11,250 nucleotides of DNA. Origin: Clostridia bacterium (lineage in GTDB: Bacteria; Bacillota; Clostridia; Oscillospirales; Acutalibacteraceae). Location of the stretch: the NCBI GenBank assembly GCA_017538005.1, contig JAFYJR010000026.1:1-11250 (forward strand). Direction: 5' to 3'. A model generated the notes under the pieces. The model ran no database searches, was not told where the DNA came from, and saw only the letters and a list, made by a program, of their open reading frames with translations. Position numbers and translations under genes: made by a program. This document shows, in pieces, positions 1 to 6,622 of the stretch (the first letter of the stretch is position 1; every line of letters begins with the position of its first letter).

Positions 1-461
1 CCCTCAAGAGCGGCTTTACCCGTGTCACCGGAAGTGGCAACGAGTATAACTATCTCCTTGTCGGGAGCGGCTCTCTTTGAAGCCGTAGTCAGAAGATACG
101 GCAGAAGCTGAAGCGCCATATCCTTAAACGCGCATGTCGGTCCTCTGAAGAGTTCGAGGATATTGGCATCGCCTTTGAAGTGTACAAGCGGGGCAACCTT
201 TTCGGAATCAAACTTGCCGTCGGCATAGGCGCCCTCAACGCAGTAATCAATCTCCTCCGGTGTGAAATCGGTGAGATAAAGCGCGAGGATCTTCTTTGCC
301 CGCTCCTTGTATGACATCGGAATCATCCCCCTGATGTCGTCAGAGGACAGCTGCGGAATCTCGCAGGGTACGAAAAGTCCGCCCTCATCGGATATGCCCT
401 TCGTTATGGCCTCCGAGGAAGTGATTCTGATACTCTTGTCTCTTGTGCTGGTGTAAAACAT
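1..461 (-). CDS. thrC: Threonine synthase, N-terminal part (runs off left edge)
   Basis: The first 153 codons are present; the rest lies beyond the left edge. Threonine synthase converts O-phosphohomoserine to threonine with pyridoxal phosphate (PLP) in the cytoplasm, the last step of threonine biosynthesis. Seen in the sequence: a typical N-terminus (FYTSTRD), the motif AFKDMALQ around residues 111-118 whose K113 matches the PLP-binding lysine of the family, and SGDTGKA at about 144-150, a phosphate-binding segment. The start is ATG at 461, preceded by AAAGGAG about 6 bases upstream. That binding site overlaps the stop codon of the yraN gene 11 bases upstream, so thrC probably belongs to the signal peptidase/rbgA/rnhB/yraN chain. 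No independent promoter is evident in the short gap. The family assignment is firm. Confidence 0.95.
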   Translation of the reverse strand, partial: MFYTSTRDKSIRITSSEAITKGISDEGGLFVPCEIPQLSSDDIRGMIPMSYKERAKKILALYLTDFTPEEIDYCVEGAYADGKFDSEKVAPLVHFKGDANILELFRGPTCAFKDMALQLLPYLLTTASKRAAPDKEIVILVATSGDTGKAALE

Positions 462-472
462 GTTTTTCTCCT

Positions 473-871
473 TTATGTGCCGAATGCGTTTGCAATGTAT
501 TTCAAATCAACATTTGAGAAGTCGTGCTCCCCGTCTTTTTCGGGGATGTTTATTTCAATGCAGTCAAAACGGGGCTGCAGTTTTTCTTTTTCAACAATTC
601 TGCTGTTCTTCGCAATGTAGTACTCCGCAGTTTTGATGATTTTGTTCTGCTTTACGGCTGATACGGATTCCAGTCCGGAAGCATAGTTTTTTCCGGACAT
701 CCTCGTCTTGACCTCAACAAAACAGAGATACTTCCCGTCATCTGTTTTCGCGATAATATCTATCTCGCCGAAGCGGCTTATGAAGTTCTTTTCCAGAACG
801 GTAAACCCCAGTCCCTCGAGATATTCCGCGGCGAAAGCCTCGCCGTCAAATCCCAGACCGTACTTTTTCAT
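473..871 (-). CDS. yraN: YraN/UPF0102 family nuclease-like protein
   Basis: A 132-residue protein of the UPF0102 (YraN) family, which has a predicted Holliday-junction-resolvase/restriction-endonuclease-like fold. Its cellular role is not settled. Seen here: an N-terminal helix (GFDGEAFAAEYL), then GEIDII at about 35-40 and FVEVKTR at 51-57. Together these give the E...D...ExK pattern typical of this nuclease fold (E36, D38, E53, K55). RFDCIEI at 101-107 is the usual C-terminal strand. The length is normal for the family. The start codon shares one base with the rnhB stop (TGATG), indicating translational coupling. Sitting next to rnhB is the common arrangement and suggests, without proving, a role in nucleic-acid maintenance. 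Confidence 0.9.
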   Translation of the reverse strand: MKKYGLGFDGEAFAAEYLEGLGFTVLEKNFISRFGEIDIIAKTDDGKYLCFVEVKTRMSGKNYASGLESVSAVKQNKIIKTAEYYIAKNSRIVEKEKLQPRFDCIEINIPEKDGEHDFSNVDLKYIANAFGT

Positions 872-1482
872 CAGTGAATGGTTTTAAGAAACGTCTTCCG
901 GTGTATCTCCGAAATGCCGTGTTCCCTTATCATCTCATAGTGAAGTTTTGTGCCGTACCCCTTGTGCTGTTCAAAGCGGTACTGAGGGTAGAGTTTTGCC
1001 ATCTCGAGCATATATCTGTCCCTTGATACTTTCGCGAGTATCGATGCGGCGGCAATGCTCATAGACTTCGAGTCGCCCTTTACCACGGTCTCTTCCTCAC
1101 AGGGCAGACCCGGCTTTTTGTTGCCGTCTATCAGCGCCTTGTCAGGTCTGACCGGAAGTCCTTCATAAGCTCTTCTCATTGCGAGAAATGTCGCGTTTAA
1201 AATGTTGATTTCATCTATCTCTTTTTCGGAAGCGGAAGCGACACTGTATGCCTCCGCCTTTTCCGTAATTATCTCAAACAGTTCTTCCCTTTTCTTTTCC
1301 GTGAGTTTCTTCGAATCGTTAAGGCCCGGTATCTCACAGTCAGGGGGAAGCACCACAGCCGCGGCGAAAACGGGACCGGCAAGCGGTCCCCTGCCTGCTT
1401 CGTCAATTCCGCAGACACAGGTAAAACCGCAGGCAGCGGCCGCCTTCTCGTACTCATACGAGGGGAAGGATTTCTCTGCCAT
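871..1482 (-). CDS. rnhB: Ribonuclease HII
   Basis: A 203-residue RNase HII, which nicks the RNA strand of RNA-DNA hybrids and starts removal of misincorporated ribonucleotides. Seen: the signature GIDEAGRGPLAGPV at 25-38 with catalytic D27-E28, LIDGNKKP with D119, KGDSKS with D137, and SIAAASILAKVSRDRYM ending near D155; these supply the conserved acidic residues. The frame stays open upstream to an ATG at 1545. I chose ATG at 1482 because it has a strong GGGGAGGG site 7-8 bases upstream, starts directly after the rbgA stop (1484), and gives the usual family length. The longer form would add about 21 atypical residues inside rbgA. The stop overlaps the yraN start by one base. Confidence 0.95.
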   Translation of the reverse strand: MAEKSFPSYEYEKAAAACGFTCVCGIDEAGRGPLAGPVFAAAVVLPPDCEIPGLNDSKKLTEKKREELFEIITEKAEAYSVASASEKEIDEINILNATFLAMRRAYEGLPVRPDKALIDGNKKPGLPCEEETVVKGDSKSMSIAAASILAKVSRDRYMLEMAKLYPQYRFEQHKGYGTKLHYEMIREHGISEIHRKTFLKTIH

Positions 1483-1483
1483 A

Positions 1484-2359
1484 TCAGTCCCTCCCCGGTC
1501 GCTCAAAGGTAAGGCGGCCGAGTTTTCCGCCGCGATACTCATCAAGCAGTGTCACTGCCGCGCGCTCGGTGTCAACTTCGCCTCCGCGGATCTTCATGCC
1601 GCGCGCCGCGCCGATGCGTTCCAGAAGTTCATAGGACTCAAGCGCGCAGTCTTCCGGAGAAATCTTGTATCTCTCAATCAGACGGTCGGCATAGTCCGTT
1701 TTCAGAACATCCAGCAGCCGCACGGCTATCGTTTCGGAGTCGAGGATTTCATCCTTGACCGATCCGATAAAAGCGAGCTTGTCGCCTACGGCAGGATCAT
1801 CGAACTTCGGCCAGAGGACGCCGGGCGTATCGAGAAGTTCGATACCGTTGCCGCAGGCGACCCACTGGCTCGCCCTCGTGACACCCGGCCTGTCGGCCGT
1901 CTTCAACCGGTTCCTGCCGCTCATTTTATTTATAAACGTGGATTTGCCGGTATTGGGAATTCCCACAACCATAAAACGGAGTGCCCTGCCCGGCATACCC
2001 TTGTCGATATTTGACTGAATTTTGTCTTTCAGTGCCTCGCGTGCGAGGTCATCAAATTTGTTCAGACCCTTGCCTGTTTTACAGTCAACGGCCATGGCAA
2101 AACAGCCCAAAGCCTCAAAATGCTTTATCCATTCCGCGGTGGCGTTCGCGTCCGCGACGTCACACTTGTTGAGAAGGATAATGCGGGGCTTTGAACTGGT
2201 AAGCTCGTCGAGCTCCGGGTTGCGGGACGACACGGGTATCCGTGCGTCCACCAGCTCAACCACTGCGTCGACGAGCGGCAGATTCTCTTTTATTTTGCGG
2301 CGGGTTTTGGCCATATGGCCGGGAAACCACTGCACCGTCTGTTTCTGAAAATCAGCCAT
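1484..2359 (-). CDS. rbgA: Ribosome biogenesis GTPase RbgA (YlqF)
   Basis: A 291-residue circularly permuted GTPase of the RbgA/YlqF family, which acts late in 50S ribosomal subunit assembly. Seen: the N-terminal QWFPGHMAKTRR motif with H15, the residue equivalent to the histidine implicated in catalysis in the family. The G motifs follow in permuted order: G4 NKCD at 64-67, a G5-like CKTGKG at 93-98, G1 GIPNTGKST at 133-141, G2 T161 in RPGVTR, and G3 DTPG at 177-180. The C-terminal domain after about 200 is the RNA-binding helical part. Length fits the family. The start ATG shares a base with the upstream signal peptidase stop. The ribosome binding site is weak (GAGCGAG), so expression probably relies on coupling. 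The position between lepB and rnhB is the typical Firmicutes order. Confidence 0.96.
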   Translation of the reverse strand: MADFQKQTVQWFPGHMAKTRRKIKENLPLVDAVVELVDARIPVSSRNPELDELTSSKPRIILLNKCDVADANATAEWIKHFEALGCFAMAVDCKTGKGLNKFDDLAREALKDKIQSNIDKGMPGRALRFMVVGIPNTGKSTFINKMSGRNRLKTADRPGVTRASQWVACGNGIELLDTPGVLWPKFDDPAVGDKLAFIGSVKDEILDSETIAVRLLDVLKTDYADRLIERYKISPEDCALESYELLERIGAARGMKIRGGEVDTERAAVTLLDEYRGGKLGRLTFERPGRD

Positions 2360-2907
2360 CAGTTACTCGCTCTTAAATCAAGATTTTTGAAACCGTCGCT
2401 CGTAATCGCGTAAACCGCGTTGCCGAGCACGTATCTGTTGTCTATAAGTCCCACGACACTCGAACGGGAGTCAACAGAATTCTGCCTGTTGTCACCCATG
2501 ACAAAGCAGTATCCCGCCGGTACGGTTATCGGGAACGATATGTCATAGTAATTTGTCGTAGGTGTGGATATGTACGACTCAATTATCTCGTGTCCGTCAA
2601 TAAAGACAGCGCCCGTCTGGAAATTGATGTTTACCTGCTGTCCCTCAGTCGCTATTACGCGCTTTATGAGGTTTTCGTTCATGGTGTTGGGCTGTGAGAT
2701 TATTACTATGTCGCCGTAATTCGGCTCATAGTTTAAATTCATTTCAGACACAATAACCCAGTTTCCGGAGGCCAGGGTGTCATTCATCGAATCGCCCACA
2801 ACACTTATGAAGCGGACAAAGAATGTAAACATAATCGCAATTATCACAGTCGCTATGACAAGCACGCTCGTGCCCTCATAACAGACTCTCAGAAGTTTTT
2901 CTTTCAT
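2359..2907 (-). CDS. lepB: Type I signal peptidase (second tandem copy)
   Basis: A 182-residue S26 signal peptidase that cleaves signal peptides of exported proteins at the outer face of the membrane. Seen: one N-terminal membrane span (about residues 13-34), catalytic serine S40 in VVGDSMNDTL, catalytic lysine K82 in LIKRVIATEG, and the conserved GDNRQNSVDSR box at 138-148. The frame can also start one codon earlier at GTG 2910. I prefer ATG 2907 because GGAGG is then 7 bases away and the ATG overlaps the stop of the preceding gene by one base, as at other junctions here. It is clearly homologous to the gene just upstream, with the same motif order, so the pair looks like a tandem duplication. 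The C-terminus extends a little past the usual end (DGFKNLDLRASN). Confidence 0.95.
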   Translation of the reverse strand: MKEKLLRVCYEGTSVLVIATVIIAIMFTFFVRFISVVGDSMNDTLASGNWVIVSEMNLNYEPNYGDIVIISQPNTMNENLIKRVIATEGQQVNINFQTGAVFIDGHEIIESYISTPTTNYYDISFPITVPAGYCFVMGDNRQNSVDSRSSVVGLIDNRYVLGNAVYAITSDGFKNLDLRASN

Positions 2908-3443
2908 CACTTTGCCTCCGTGTTTGAAATATCGATTACCATCCTGCCGATGATGTACTGCCCGTCTATAAGTCCCACCGCGCCGCTGCGCGAATCAAGG
3001 GAGTTGTTCCGGTTGTCGCCCATACAGAAGTAATACCCGTCGGGAACAGTCAGCGGGAACTTCGGCCCGTCCGTAAAGCTCAAGTGGGTCGGTTCGGCAA
3101 TGTAACTCTCCGCAAGTTCAACATCATTTACATAAACGACACCGTTTTCAAAATCAATGTCTATTGTGTCGCCGCCCGTCGCTATGACTCTCTTCACCAG
3201 CGACTCCTGCCCCTCTCTGTGGATTACGACAATGTCGCCGTATTTGTAGGACGAAACCGCATCCGTGATAATCATCCGGTCATTATTTGTCAGGGTGGGA
3301 TTCATTGAATCGCCCCTGACAACGGCTATGCGGCAGAAGAAGGTAAGTATAACCGCAACGAAGACAACAGCGGATATGACGGATCCGACGATATCATACG
3401 TCGACTCCGCCCGCTTTACCATCTCTTCGGTGCGCTCTTTCAC
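2907..3443 (-). CDS. lepB: Type I signal peptidase (first tandem copy)
   Basis: A 178-residue S26 signal peptidase, first gene after the promoter at 3561-3589. Seen: a charged cytoplasmic N-terminus, one membrane span at about 17-37, serine S46 in VVRGDSMNPTL, lysine K84 in LVKRVIATGGD, and GDNRNNSLDSR at 142-152. All catalytic residues of the Ser-Lys dyad family are present. The start is GTG at 3443, with AAAGGGGG 8 bases upstream. An internal ATG at codon 8 is possible but has a poorer binding site. It overlaps the second copy by one base at its stop. Having two intact copies suggests either dosage or different substrate preference; the sequence cannot tell which. Confidence 0.94.
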   Translation of the reverse strand: MKERTEEMVKRAESTYDIVGSVISAVVFVAVILTFFCRIAVVRGDSMNPTLTNNDRMIITDAVSSYKYGDIVVIHREGQESLVKRVIATGGDTIDIDFENGVVYVNDVELAESYIAEPTHLSFTDGPKFPLTVPDGYYFCMGDNRNNSLDSRSGAVGLIDGQYIIGRMVIDISNTEAK

Positions 3444-3560
3444 TTCTTCTGCCCCCTTTCAATCAAAGTCTCTTGTCTCTCTCAAGATGGATGTGTTTTA
3501 AATCTTTCACAGAAAAAATGTCTCTCCTCACTTAAAGTCAGATATAACAATACAGATATC

Positions 3561-3589
3561 ATTATAAACGAATTACTCTTTTATAACAA
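3561..3589 (-). promoter_or_regulatory. Sigma-A-type promoter of the signal peptidase chain
   Basis: On the minus strand, -35 TTGTTA (3584-3589) and a consensus -10 TATAAT (3561-3566) are separated by 17 bases. The -35 abuts the U-tract of the rplS terminator. Transcription would begin near 3554, leaving a leader of about 110 bases before the GTG start. The leader has only a weak hairpin (TCTTG...CAAGA near 3471-3487) and no riboswitch I recognise. Confidence 0.75.
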
Positions 3590-3592
3590 TAT

Positions 3593-3626
3593 AAAATAAA
3601 AAAAGAGGACAACCGGAGTTGTCCTC
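3593..3626 (-). terminator. Intrinsic terminator of rplS
   Basis: On the minus strand a perfect 9-bp stem (GAGGACAAC / GTTGTCCTC, loop TCCG) is followed by TTTTTTTATTTT. It starts 17 bases after the rplS stop. It separates rplS from the signal peptidase chain, which has its own promoter directly downstream. Confidence 0.93.
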
Positions 3627-3642
3627 AAAAAGCCGTATGAAA

Positions 3643-3984
3643 TTAAAGCTGTTCCTTGACCTTTGCAGCCTTACCGACGCGGTCACGAAGATAATAAAGT
3701 TTGCTCCTGCGAACTTTACCGCGACGAACTACTTCAATCTTCTCAACGTTCGGGGAATTTACGGGGAATACCTTCTCAACGCCTACGCCGTAGGAAATAC
3801 GACGAACCGTGAATGTCTCTGAAACACCGCCGCCTCTCTTGGCTATAACGGTACCCTCAAAGACCTGTACTCTCTCTCTGTTACCCTCTTTGATTTTAAC
3901 GTGAACCTTTACGGTATCACCGATGTTGAAGTCAGTAACGTTCTCTTTAACCTGGCCTTCTGTAATTACTTTAAGTGCATCCAT
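3643..3984 (-). CDS. rplS: 50S ribosomal protein L19
   Basis: A 113-residue bacterial ribosomal protein L19, which lies at the interface of the large and small subunits. Seen: the characteristic N-terminus MDALKVITEGQ, the GDTVKVHVKIKEG strand, FEGTVIAKRGGG at 42-53, FTVRRISYGVGVEKVFP at 58-74, and the basic C-terminal RRGKVRRSKLYYLRDRVGKAAK. The frame is open to another ATG at 3999. ATG 3984 was chosen because it gives the canonical N-terminus and has GGAGG 8 bases upstream, and because GGAGG lies inside the longer form. It is a single-gene unit: own promoter (4086-4114), structured leader, and strong terminator (3593-3626). It precedes lepB-rbgA-rnhB, as in many Firmicutes. Confidence 0.98.
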   Translation of the reverse strand: MDALKVITEGQVKENVTDFNIGDTVKVHVKIKEGNRERVQVFEGTVIAKRGGGVSETFTVRRISYGVGVEKVFPVNSPNVEKIEVVRRGKVRRSKLYYLRDRVGKAAKVKEQL

Positions 3985-4080
3985 GAAATATTCCTCCAAT
4001 TAAAAAAATCAGAACGTTCATACACAAAGAATTGCCAGAGGACCGTCCGGGAAGTCTGCTCAGACTGTTGCCCGAGCGCT
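3985..4080 (-). ncRNA. Structured 5' leader of rplS (L19 leader candidate)
   Basis: Between the predicted transcription start (about 4079) and the rplS start lies a leader of about 95 bases. On the minus strand it can form a hairpin AGTCT-GAGC-AGACT (4053-4066), enclosed by CGGG/CCCG pairing (4071-4074 with 4048-4051). A GGACGGTCC element follows, and a T7 run sits just before the ribosome binding site. An L19 ribosomal-protein leader family is known from Firmicutes. I assign this by position and structure only and cannot confirm the consensus by eye. If it is that leader, L19 would be expected to bind it and repress its own synthesis. Confidence 0.5.
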
Positions 4081-4085
4081 CAAAT

Positions 4086-4114
4086 ATATTAACAAATATT
4101 AAAGCACATTGCAA
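4086..4114 (-). promoter_or_regulatory. Promoter of rplS
   Basis: On the minus strand, -35 TTGCAA (4109-4114) and -10 TAATAT (4086-4091) have an ideal 17-base spacer in an AT-rich stretch. It is back to back with the plus-strand promoter at 4143-4170, with 28 bases between the two -35 boxes. Confidence 0.7.
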
Positions 4115-4142
4115 GTGTTTTTTTGCCGAAGACAGAAAACGC

Positions 4143-4170
4143 TTTACAATAACGGAAATTACTGTACAAT
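4143..4170 (+). promoter_or_regulatory. Promoter of the MBL-fold hydrolase gene
   Basis: -35 TTTACA (4143-4148) and -10 TACAAT (4165-4170) are separated by 16 bases. The predicted start near 4177 leaves a short leader of about 25 bases carrying the GAGGGAG binding site. Confidence 0.6.
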
Positions 4171-4201
4171 ATTATTACATTTGCAAGAGGGAGACATTGA
4201 A

Positions 4202-4993
4202 GTGGAAGTACAGTGGATCGGAACTGCTACATTGCTGATTAAAAGCGGAAAAGATGTCATACTCATCGACCCGTACAATCAGCCGTACAACAAGTTTTTC
4301 CGAAGAATTACAAACAAGGAACTCAAGGGTGTCAAAGCTATTTTCATCACGCACCCTCATCTTGATCATTTTGACCGTACCGACAGGTTTTCAAAACAGG
4401 CCGGCGGTGTTCCGATTTATGTAAATGCCCGCGGTATCAAAACCGCCAAGATCCATCATTGGGACACAAAAAACATGTATGAGATAATCGTCGACGACGA
4501 AATAGAAGTCGGTAATTTAAAAGTCAGAGTACATCAGGGGCTCCACTGTAACCTTGATCCCATGCTCCTCTTCACCTTCCTGCACAGACTCCTCATACCC
4601 AAGAACCTTTTCCGTGCCATAAAGATAGGCATTGAGCTTAAACTCACATACAAGATTGACACTCTCGACATTTTCAGTTTCGAAGTAACAGACGGCGAGA
4701 AAACCGTATACCTTATGGGTTCCGCAAACATCTACCAGCCTGACCCGAGACCGGACAACATAGATATGCTCATCTATCCTTTCCAGGGTCTGCGCCTTTC
4801 AAATATGTTCCAGCATTCGCTCGACATAATGGGCTATTTCTCAACAAAGAAAATTCTCTTCGACCACTGGGACAACGCGTTCCCGCCCGTCACGACGACA
4901 ATGGAACTCGACAAATTCATGCCCTTCGTCGAGGAAGCCTATCCTGACACACAGTTCATCATCCCCTGTCGCGGCGAATGGTACAAAGTATAA
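4202..4993 (+). CDS. MBL-fold metal-dependent hydrolase (UlaG/Lactamase_B_2-like)
   Basis: A 263-residue metallo-beta-lactamase-fold protein. Seen (numbered from GTG 4202): the opening strand WIGTATLLIKSGKDVILIDP at 5-24, the metal-binding HPHLDH motif (H51, H53, D55, H56), further candidate ligands H111/H115 in HQGLHCN and D188 in DNIDMLIYP, and a C-terminal FDHWDNAFPP box with H222. The whole pattern resembles the UlaG-like/Lactamase_B_2 branch, which includes lactonases and phosphodiesterases. The substrate cannot be named. The frame extends upstream to ATG 4109, but that would cover the promoter and put poor sequence before the first conserved strand. GTG 4202 has GAGGGAG about 8 bases upstream. 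It has no signal peptide, so it is probably cytoplasmic. The gene stands alone, divergent from rplS and ending at a shared terminator. Confidence 0.85.
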   Translation: MEVQWIGTATLLIKSGKDVILIDPYNQPYNKFFRRITNKELKGVKAIFITHPHLDHFDRTDRFSKQAGGVPIYVNARGIKTAKIHHWDTKNMYEIIVDDEIEVGNLKVRVHQGLHCNLDPMLLFTFLHRLLIPKNLFRAIKIGIELKLTYKIDTLDIFSFEVTDGEKTVYLMGSANIYQPDPRPDNIDMLIYPFQGLRLSNMFQHSLDIMGYFSTKKILFDHWDNAFPPVTTTMELDKFMPFVEEAYPDTQFIIPCRGEWYKV

Positions 4994-5030
4994 AACAAAG
5001 AACGGCGGTCATCGACCGCCGTTCTTTTTT
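4992..5030. terminator. Bidirectional terminator between convergent MBL and CAP genes
   Basis: A perfect 11-bp stem (GAACGGCGGTC / GACCGCCGTTC, 5000-5010 and 5014-5024) with a 3-base loop has T6 on the plus side and TTTGTTTT on the minus side. The stem starts seven bases after the MBL stop. On the other strand it contains the last codons and the TGA of the CAP gene. Confidence 0.9.
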
Positions 5031-5809
5031 CTTTCACCTATGAAAATCTGCACCCAGTAATAGTAATACCCGTTAGGATCATCTGCAACATATGCACAAG
5101 CACAACCCAATTGTGTAAACTCCGGCTTTAAAATATTTGCTTTGTGGCCGGGAGAGTTCATCCATCCTTCCATAACACTACCTTTGCCAGCCACACCATA
5201 GCCATTACCATAACCATATCCGGCAGCAATATTTTCACCGGCTGTATTGTATGAGCCTTTTGGCAACACCGAATAAAACACTGATCCGTCAGGTCTGGTA
5301 TGATCCATTTTCTCGAGAAGCTCAAGCGCCCTTGTTCTTGCGCAGGCGTTAACAGTAGAATTAAGTGTAAGTGCGCTCAAACCGACTTTCACACGTTCCG
5401 CGTTTACCGAATTGAGCATCTCCTGCTCAATCGACAAAAACGACGCAGACGACTTCGCTTTGGTCGTCGTAGTTGTACTTGTAAAGGTTTCTGACTTTAC
5501 AGTAGTGGTGGTCGTCTTACTCTTCGAGGCCGCGGTCGTAGTTGTTGTGGCCGGTGCGGCAGTTGTTGCCGCCGTCGTCTGCGCCTCAGTCGCGGACTCA
5601 GTAGTCTCGGCTTCGGTTGAGTTTTCCTCTTCTGTCGTCTTCTCAGTCGCCTTGGTCGTTTTCACGGCCGTTGTCTTCGAAGACGTACTCTGTTTTTCAG
5701 GCGCCACCTTCGCCGGCTGAAATCCCCCATTAATGTAAATAATTCCCAGGACAAGAGCTGCGCACAGTACTATTGATGCGCACAAGATTGCAATTTTCTT
5801 ACCGTTCAT
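5009..5809 (-). CDS. Secreted or membrane-anchored CAP (SCP/YkwD-type) protein with Thr-rich linker
   Basis: A 266-residue extracellular protein. An N-terminal hydrophobic segment (about 5-27) after MNGKK is an uncleaved anchor or signal peptide. Residues 41-120 form a low-complexity Thr/Ala/Glu linker with runs of five or six threonines. Residues 127-260 are a CAP domain with its usual landmarks: HTRPDGS (H170), GENIAAGY (E192), WMNSPGHKANIL (H222) and YWVQIF near 251-256. A Gly/Tyr-rich insertion (GYGYGNGYGVAGKG, 197-210) lies between the GEN and WMNSPGH motifs. CAP proteins of the YkwD group are widespread in Firmicutes, but their biochemical function is mostly unknown. ATG 5809 has AAAGGAG 7 bases upstream. 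The gene has its own extended -10 promoter (5838-5846). Its C-terminus KKNGGR and the stop codon lie in the terminator hairpin. Confidence 0.92.
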   Translation of the reverse strand: MNGKKIAILCASIVLCAALVLGIIYINGGFQPAKVAPEKQSTSSKTTAVKTTKATEKTTEEENSTEAETTESATEAQTTAATTAAPATTTTTAASKSKTTTTTVKSETFTSTTTTTKAKSSASFLSIEQEMLNSVNAERVKVGLSALTLNSTVNACARTRALELLEKMDHTRPDGSVFYSVLPKGSYNTAGENIAAGYGYGNGYGVAGKGSVMEGWMNSPGHKANILKPEFTQLGCACAYVADDPNGYYYYWVQIFIGERKKNGGR

Positions 5810-5837
5810 GCAATCACTCCTTTCCGTTGGTACTTAC

Positions 5838-5846
5838 ATTATAACA
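5838..5846 (-). promoter_or_regulatory. Extended -10 promoter of the CAP gene
   Basis: Minus-strand TGTTATAAT is a consensus -10 with an upstream TG extension. No convincing -35 is found at the right spacing; the upstream bases belong to the terminator of the DUF805 gene. Start would be near 5831, with a leader of about 22 bases. Confidence 0.6.
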
Positions 5847-5847
5847 C

Positions 5848-5870
5848 AAAAAAGGCGACCAACGGTCGCC
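5848..5870 (-). terminator. Terminator of the DUF805 gene
   Basis: A GGCGACC / GGTCGCC stem (5854-5860, 5864-5870) with a 3-base loop is followed on the minus strand by T6 (extended by flanking A/T pairs). It lies 26 bases past the DUF805 stop. The plus strand also has T5 after the stem, so it could block transcription both ways. Confidence 0.88.
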
Positions 5871-5896
5871 TTTTTCAATGTTTTGTTATGAATTTT

Positions 5897-6577
5897 TTAC
5901 GGTTTTTTAGCTCCGCAGACTGAGCAGAACTTGCCGTCATTCTTCATGCCGCAGCTCGGGCATGTCCAATCTGTTGAGACTGCGTCCTCAACCTTTTCGG
6001 CAACAGTGTCAACTGCTTCATCAATCTTGGCCTCTACAGCCTCAGCGGTGTTGTTGATCTTGTCAATAACTGTCTCCTCAACAACGGGAGCTTCTTCGGG
6101 AGTAACATCAACTACCGGAGCGGCAGCGGCTGCCGCAGCGGGAGCTGCCTGAGCAGCAGAAGGTGTAACTGTTGAGGCGCTTCCGTTTCCGCCAAAGTCA
6201 ACTCTGGGTTCGTCTGATGACGGGAAGCAAAGCAGTACGATGAAAGCTATGTTACCTACTGACGGTACGAAGTTTACAAACCAGAACCACCAGGGGAAAC
6301 CTGCGTCACGGATACGACGGATGCTCATTGAAAGACCTGCGATAGCAAGGAAGATGCCCAGAACACTTGCGGCAATCGCGAGAATGACACCGAGAGCTAT
6401 GAATATGCCGGCTCCCCTGTCCATTGCGGCTGCGATGCCGAAGGGTATTGCGATGATTATTGAAACTACGATTGAGATGATGCATGTCGCGAGTGTAGCC
6501 CACCAATAATCGGGTCTTGAAGTCCTGCCTTCAAAGTCTTTCCATCTTTCGATCATTTGCTTAAAAGCTTCTACCAT
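5897..6577 (-). CDS. DUF805 membrane protein with C-terminal zinc ribbon
   Basis: A 226-residue inner-membrane protein. Residues 1-125 match the DUF805 family: an FEGRTSRPDYWW motif at 15-26, hydrophobic spans at about 27-50 and 57-83, the conserved SIRRIRDAGFPWW at 85-97, and a third span at about 97-118. Then follow an Ala/Pro-rich linker (138-155), an acidic amphipathic helical segment (about 168-201) with an approximate 11-residue period, and a C-terminal zinc ribbon with C206, C209, C218 and C221 (CPSCG...FCSVCG). DUF805 has no established function; the ribbon suggests protein-protein or nucleic-acid contacts in the cytoplasm. ATG 6577 has AGGAG about 9 bases upstream. The gene is a single unit with a near-consensus promoter and its own terminator, divergent from the SPFH gene. 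Confidence 0.88.
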   Translation of the reverse strand: MVEAFKQMIERWKDFEGRTSRPDYWWATLATCIISIVVSIIIAIPFGIAAAMDRGAGIFIALGVILAIAASVLGIFLAIAGLSMSIRRIRDAGFPWWFWFVNFVPSVGNIAFIVLLCFPSSDEPRVDFGGNGSASTVTPSAAQAAPAAAAAAAPVVDVTPEEAPVVEETVIDKINNTAEAVEAKIDEAVDTVAEKVEDAVSTDWTCPSCGMKNDGKFCSVCGAKKP

Positions 6578-6622
6578 GAAAAACCACTCCTTTTGGTTTA
6601 TTTACAACTAAATCGTATAGCG

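Noticed and set aside
1483..1545. Upstream ATG that would lengthen RNase HII by 21 residues
   Set aside because: It lies inside rbgA with no good binding site; ATG 1482 has a strong one and gives the family length.
1202..2014. Long plus-strand open frame of 270 codons
   Set aside because: It lies antisense to rnhB and rbgA, which are unmistakable families. The translation shows no domain, and there is no binding site or promoter of its own.
3471..3487. TCTTG...CAAGA inverted repeat in the lepB leader as a regulatory hairpin
   Set aside because: Only five base pairs with a seven-base loop and no U-tract; too weak to call.
3985..3999. Upstream ATG for rplS
   Set aside because: Translation from here would run through the GGAGG site; ATG 3984 gives the canonical L19 N-terminus.
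4109..4201. Upstream ATG for the MBL-fold gene
   Set aside because: It would overlap both divergent promoters and adds residues with no family similarity before the first conserved strand.
5449..5690. Repetitive stretch considered as a tandem repeat or CRISPR-like array
   Set aside because: The repetition comes from Thr/Ala codons in a protein linker; there are no regular repeat and spacer units.
5412..5720. Plus-strand frame encoding a Val-rich hydrophobic protein
   Set aside because: It is the reverse complement of the Thr-rich linker codons (ACN read as GTN), so the hydrophobicity is an artefact.
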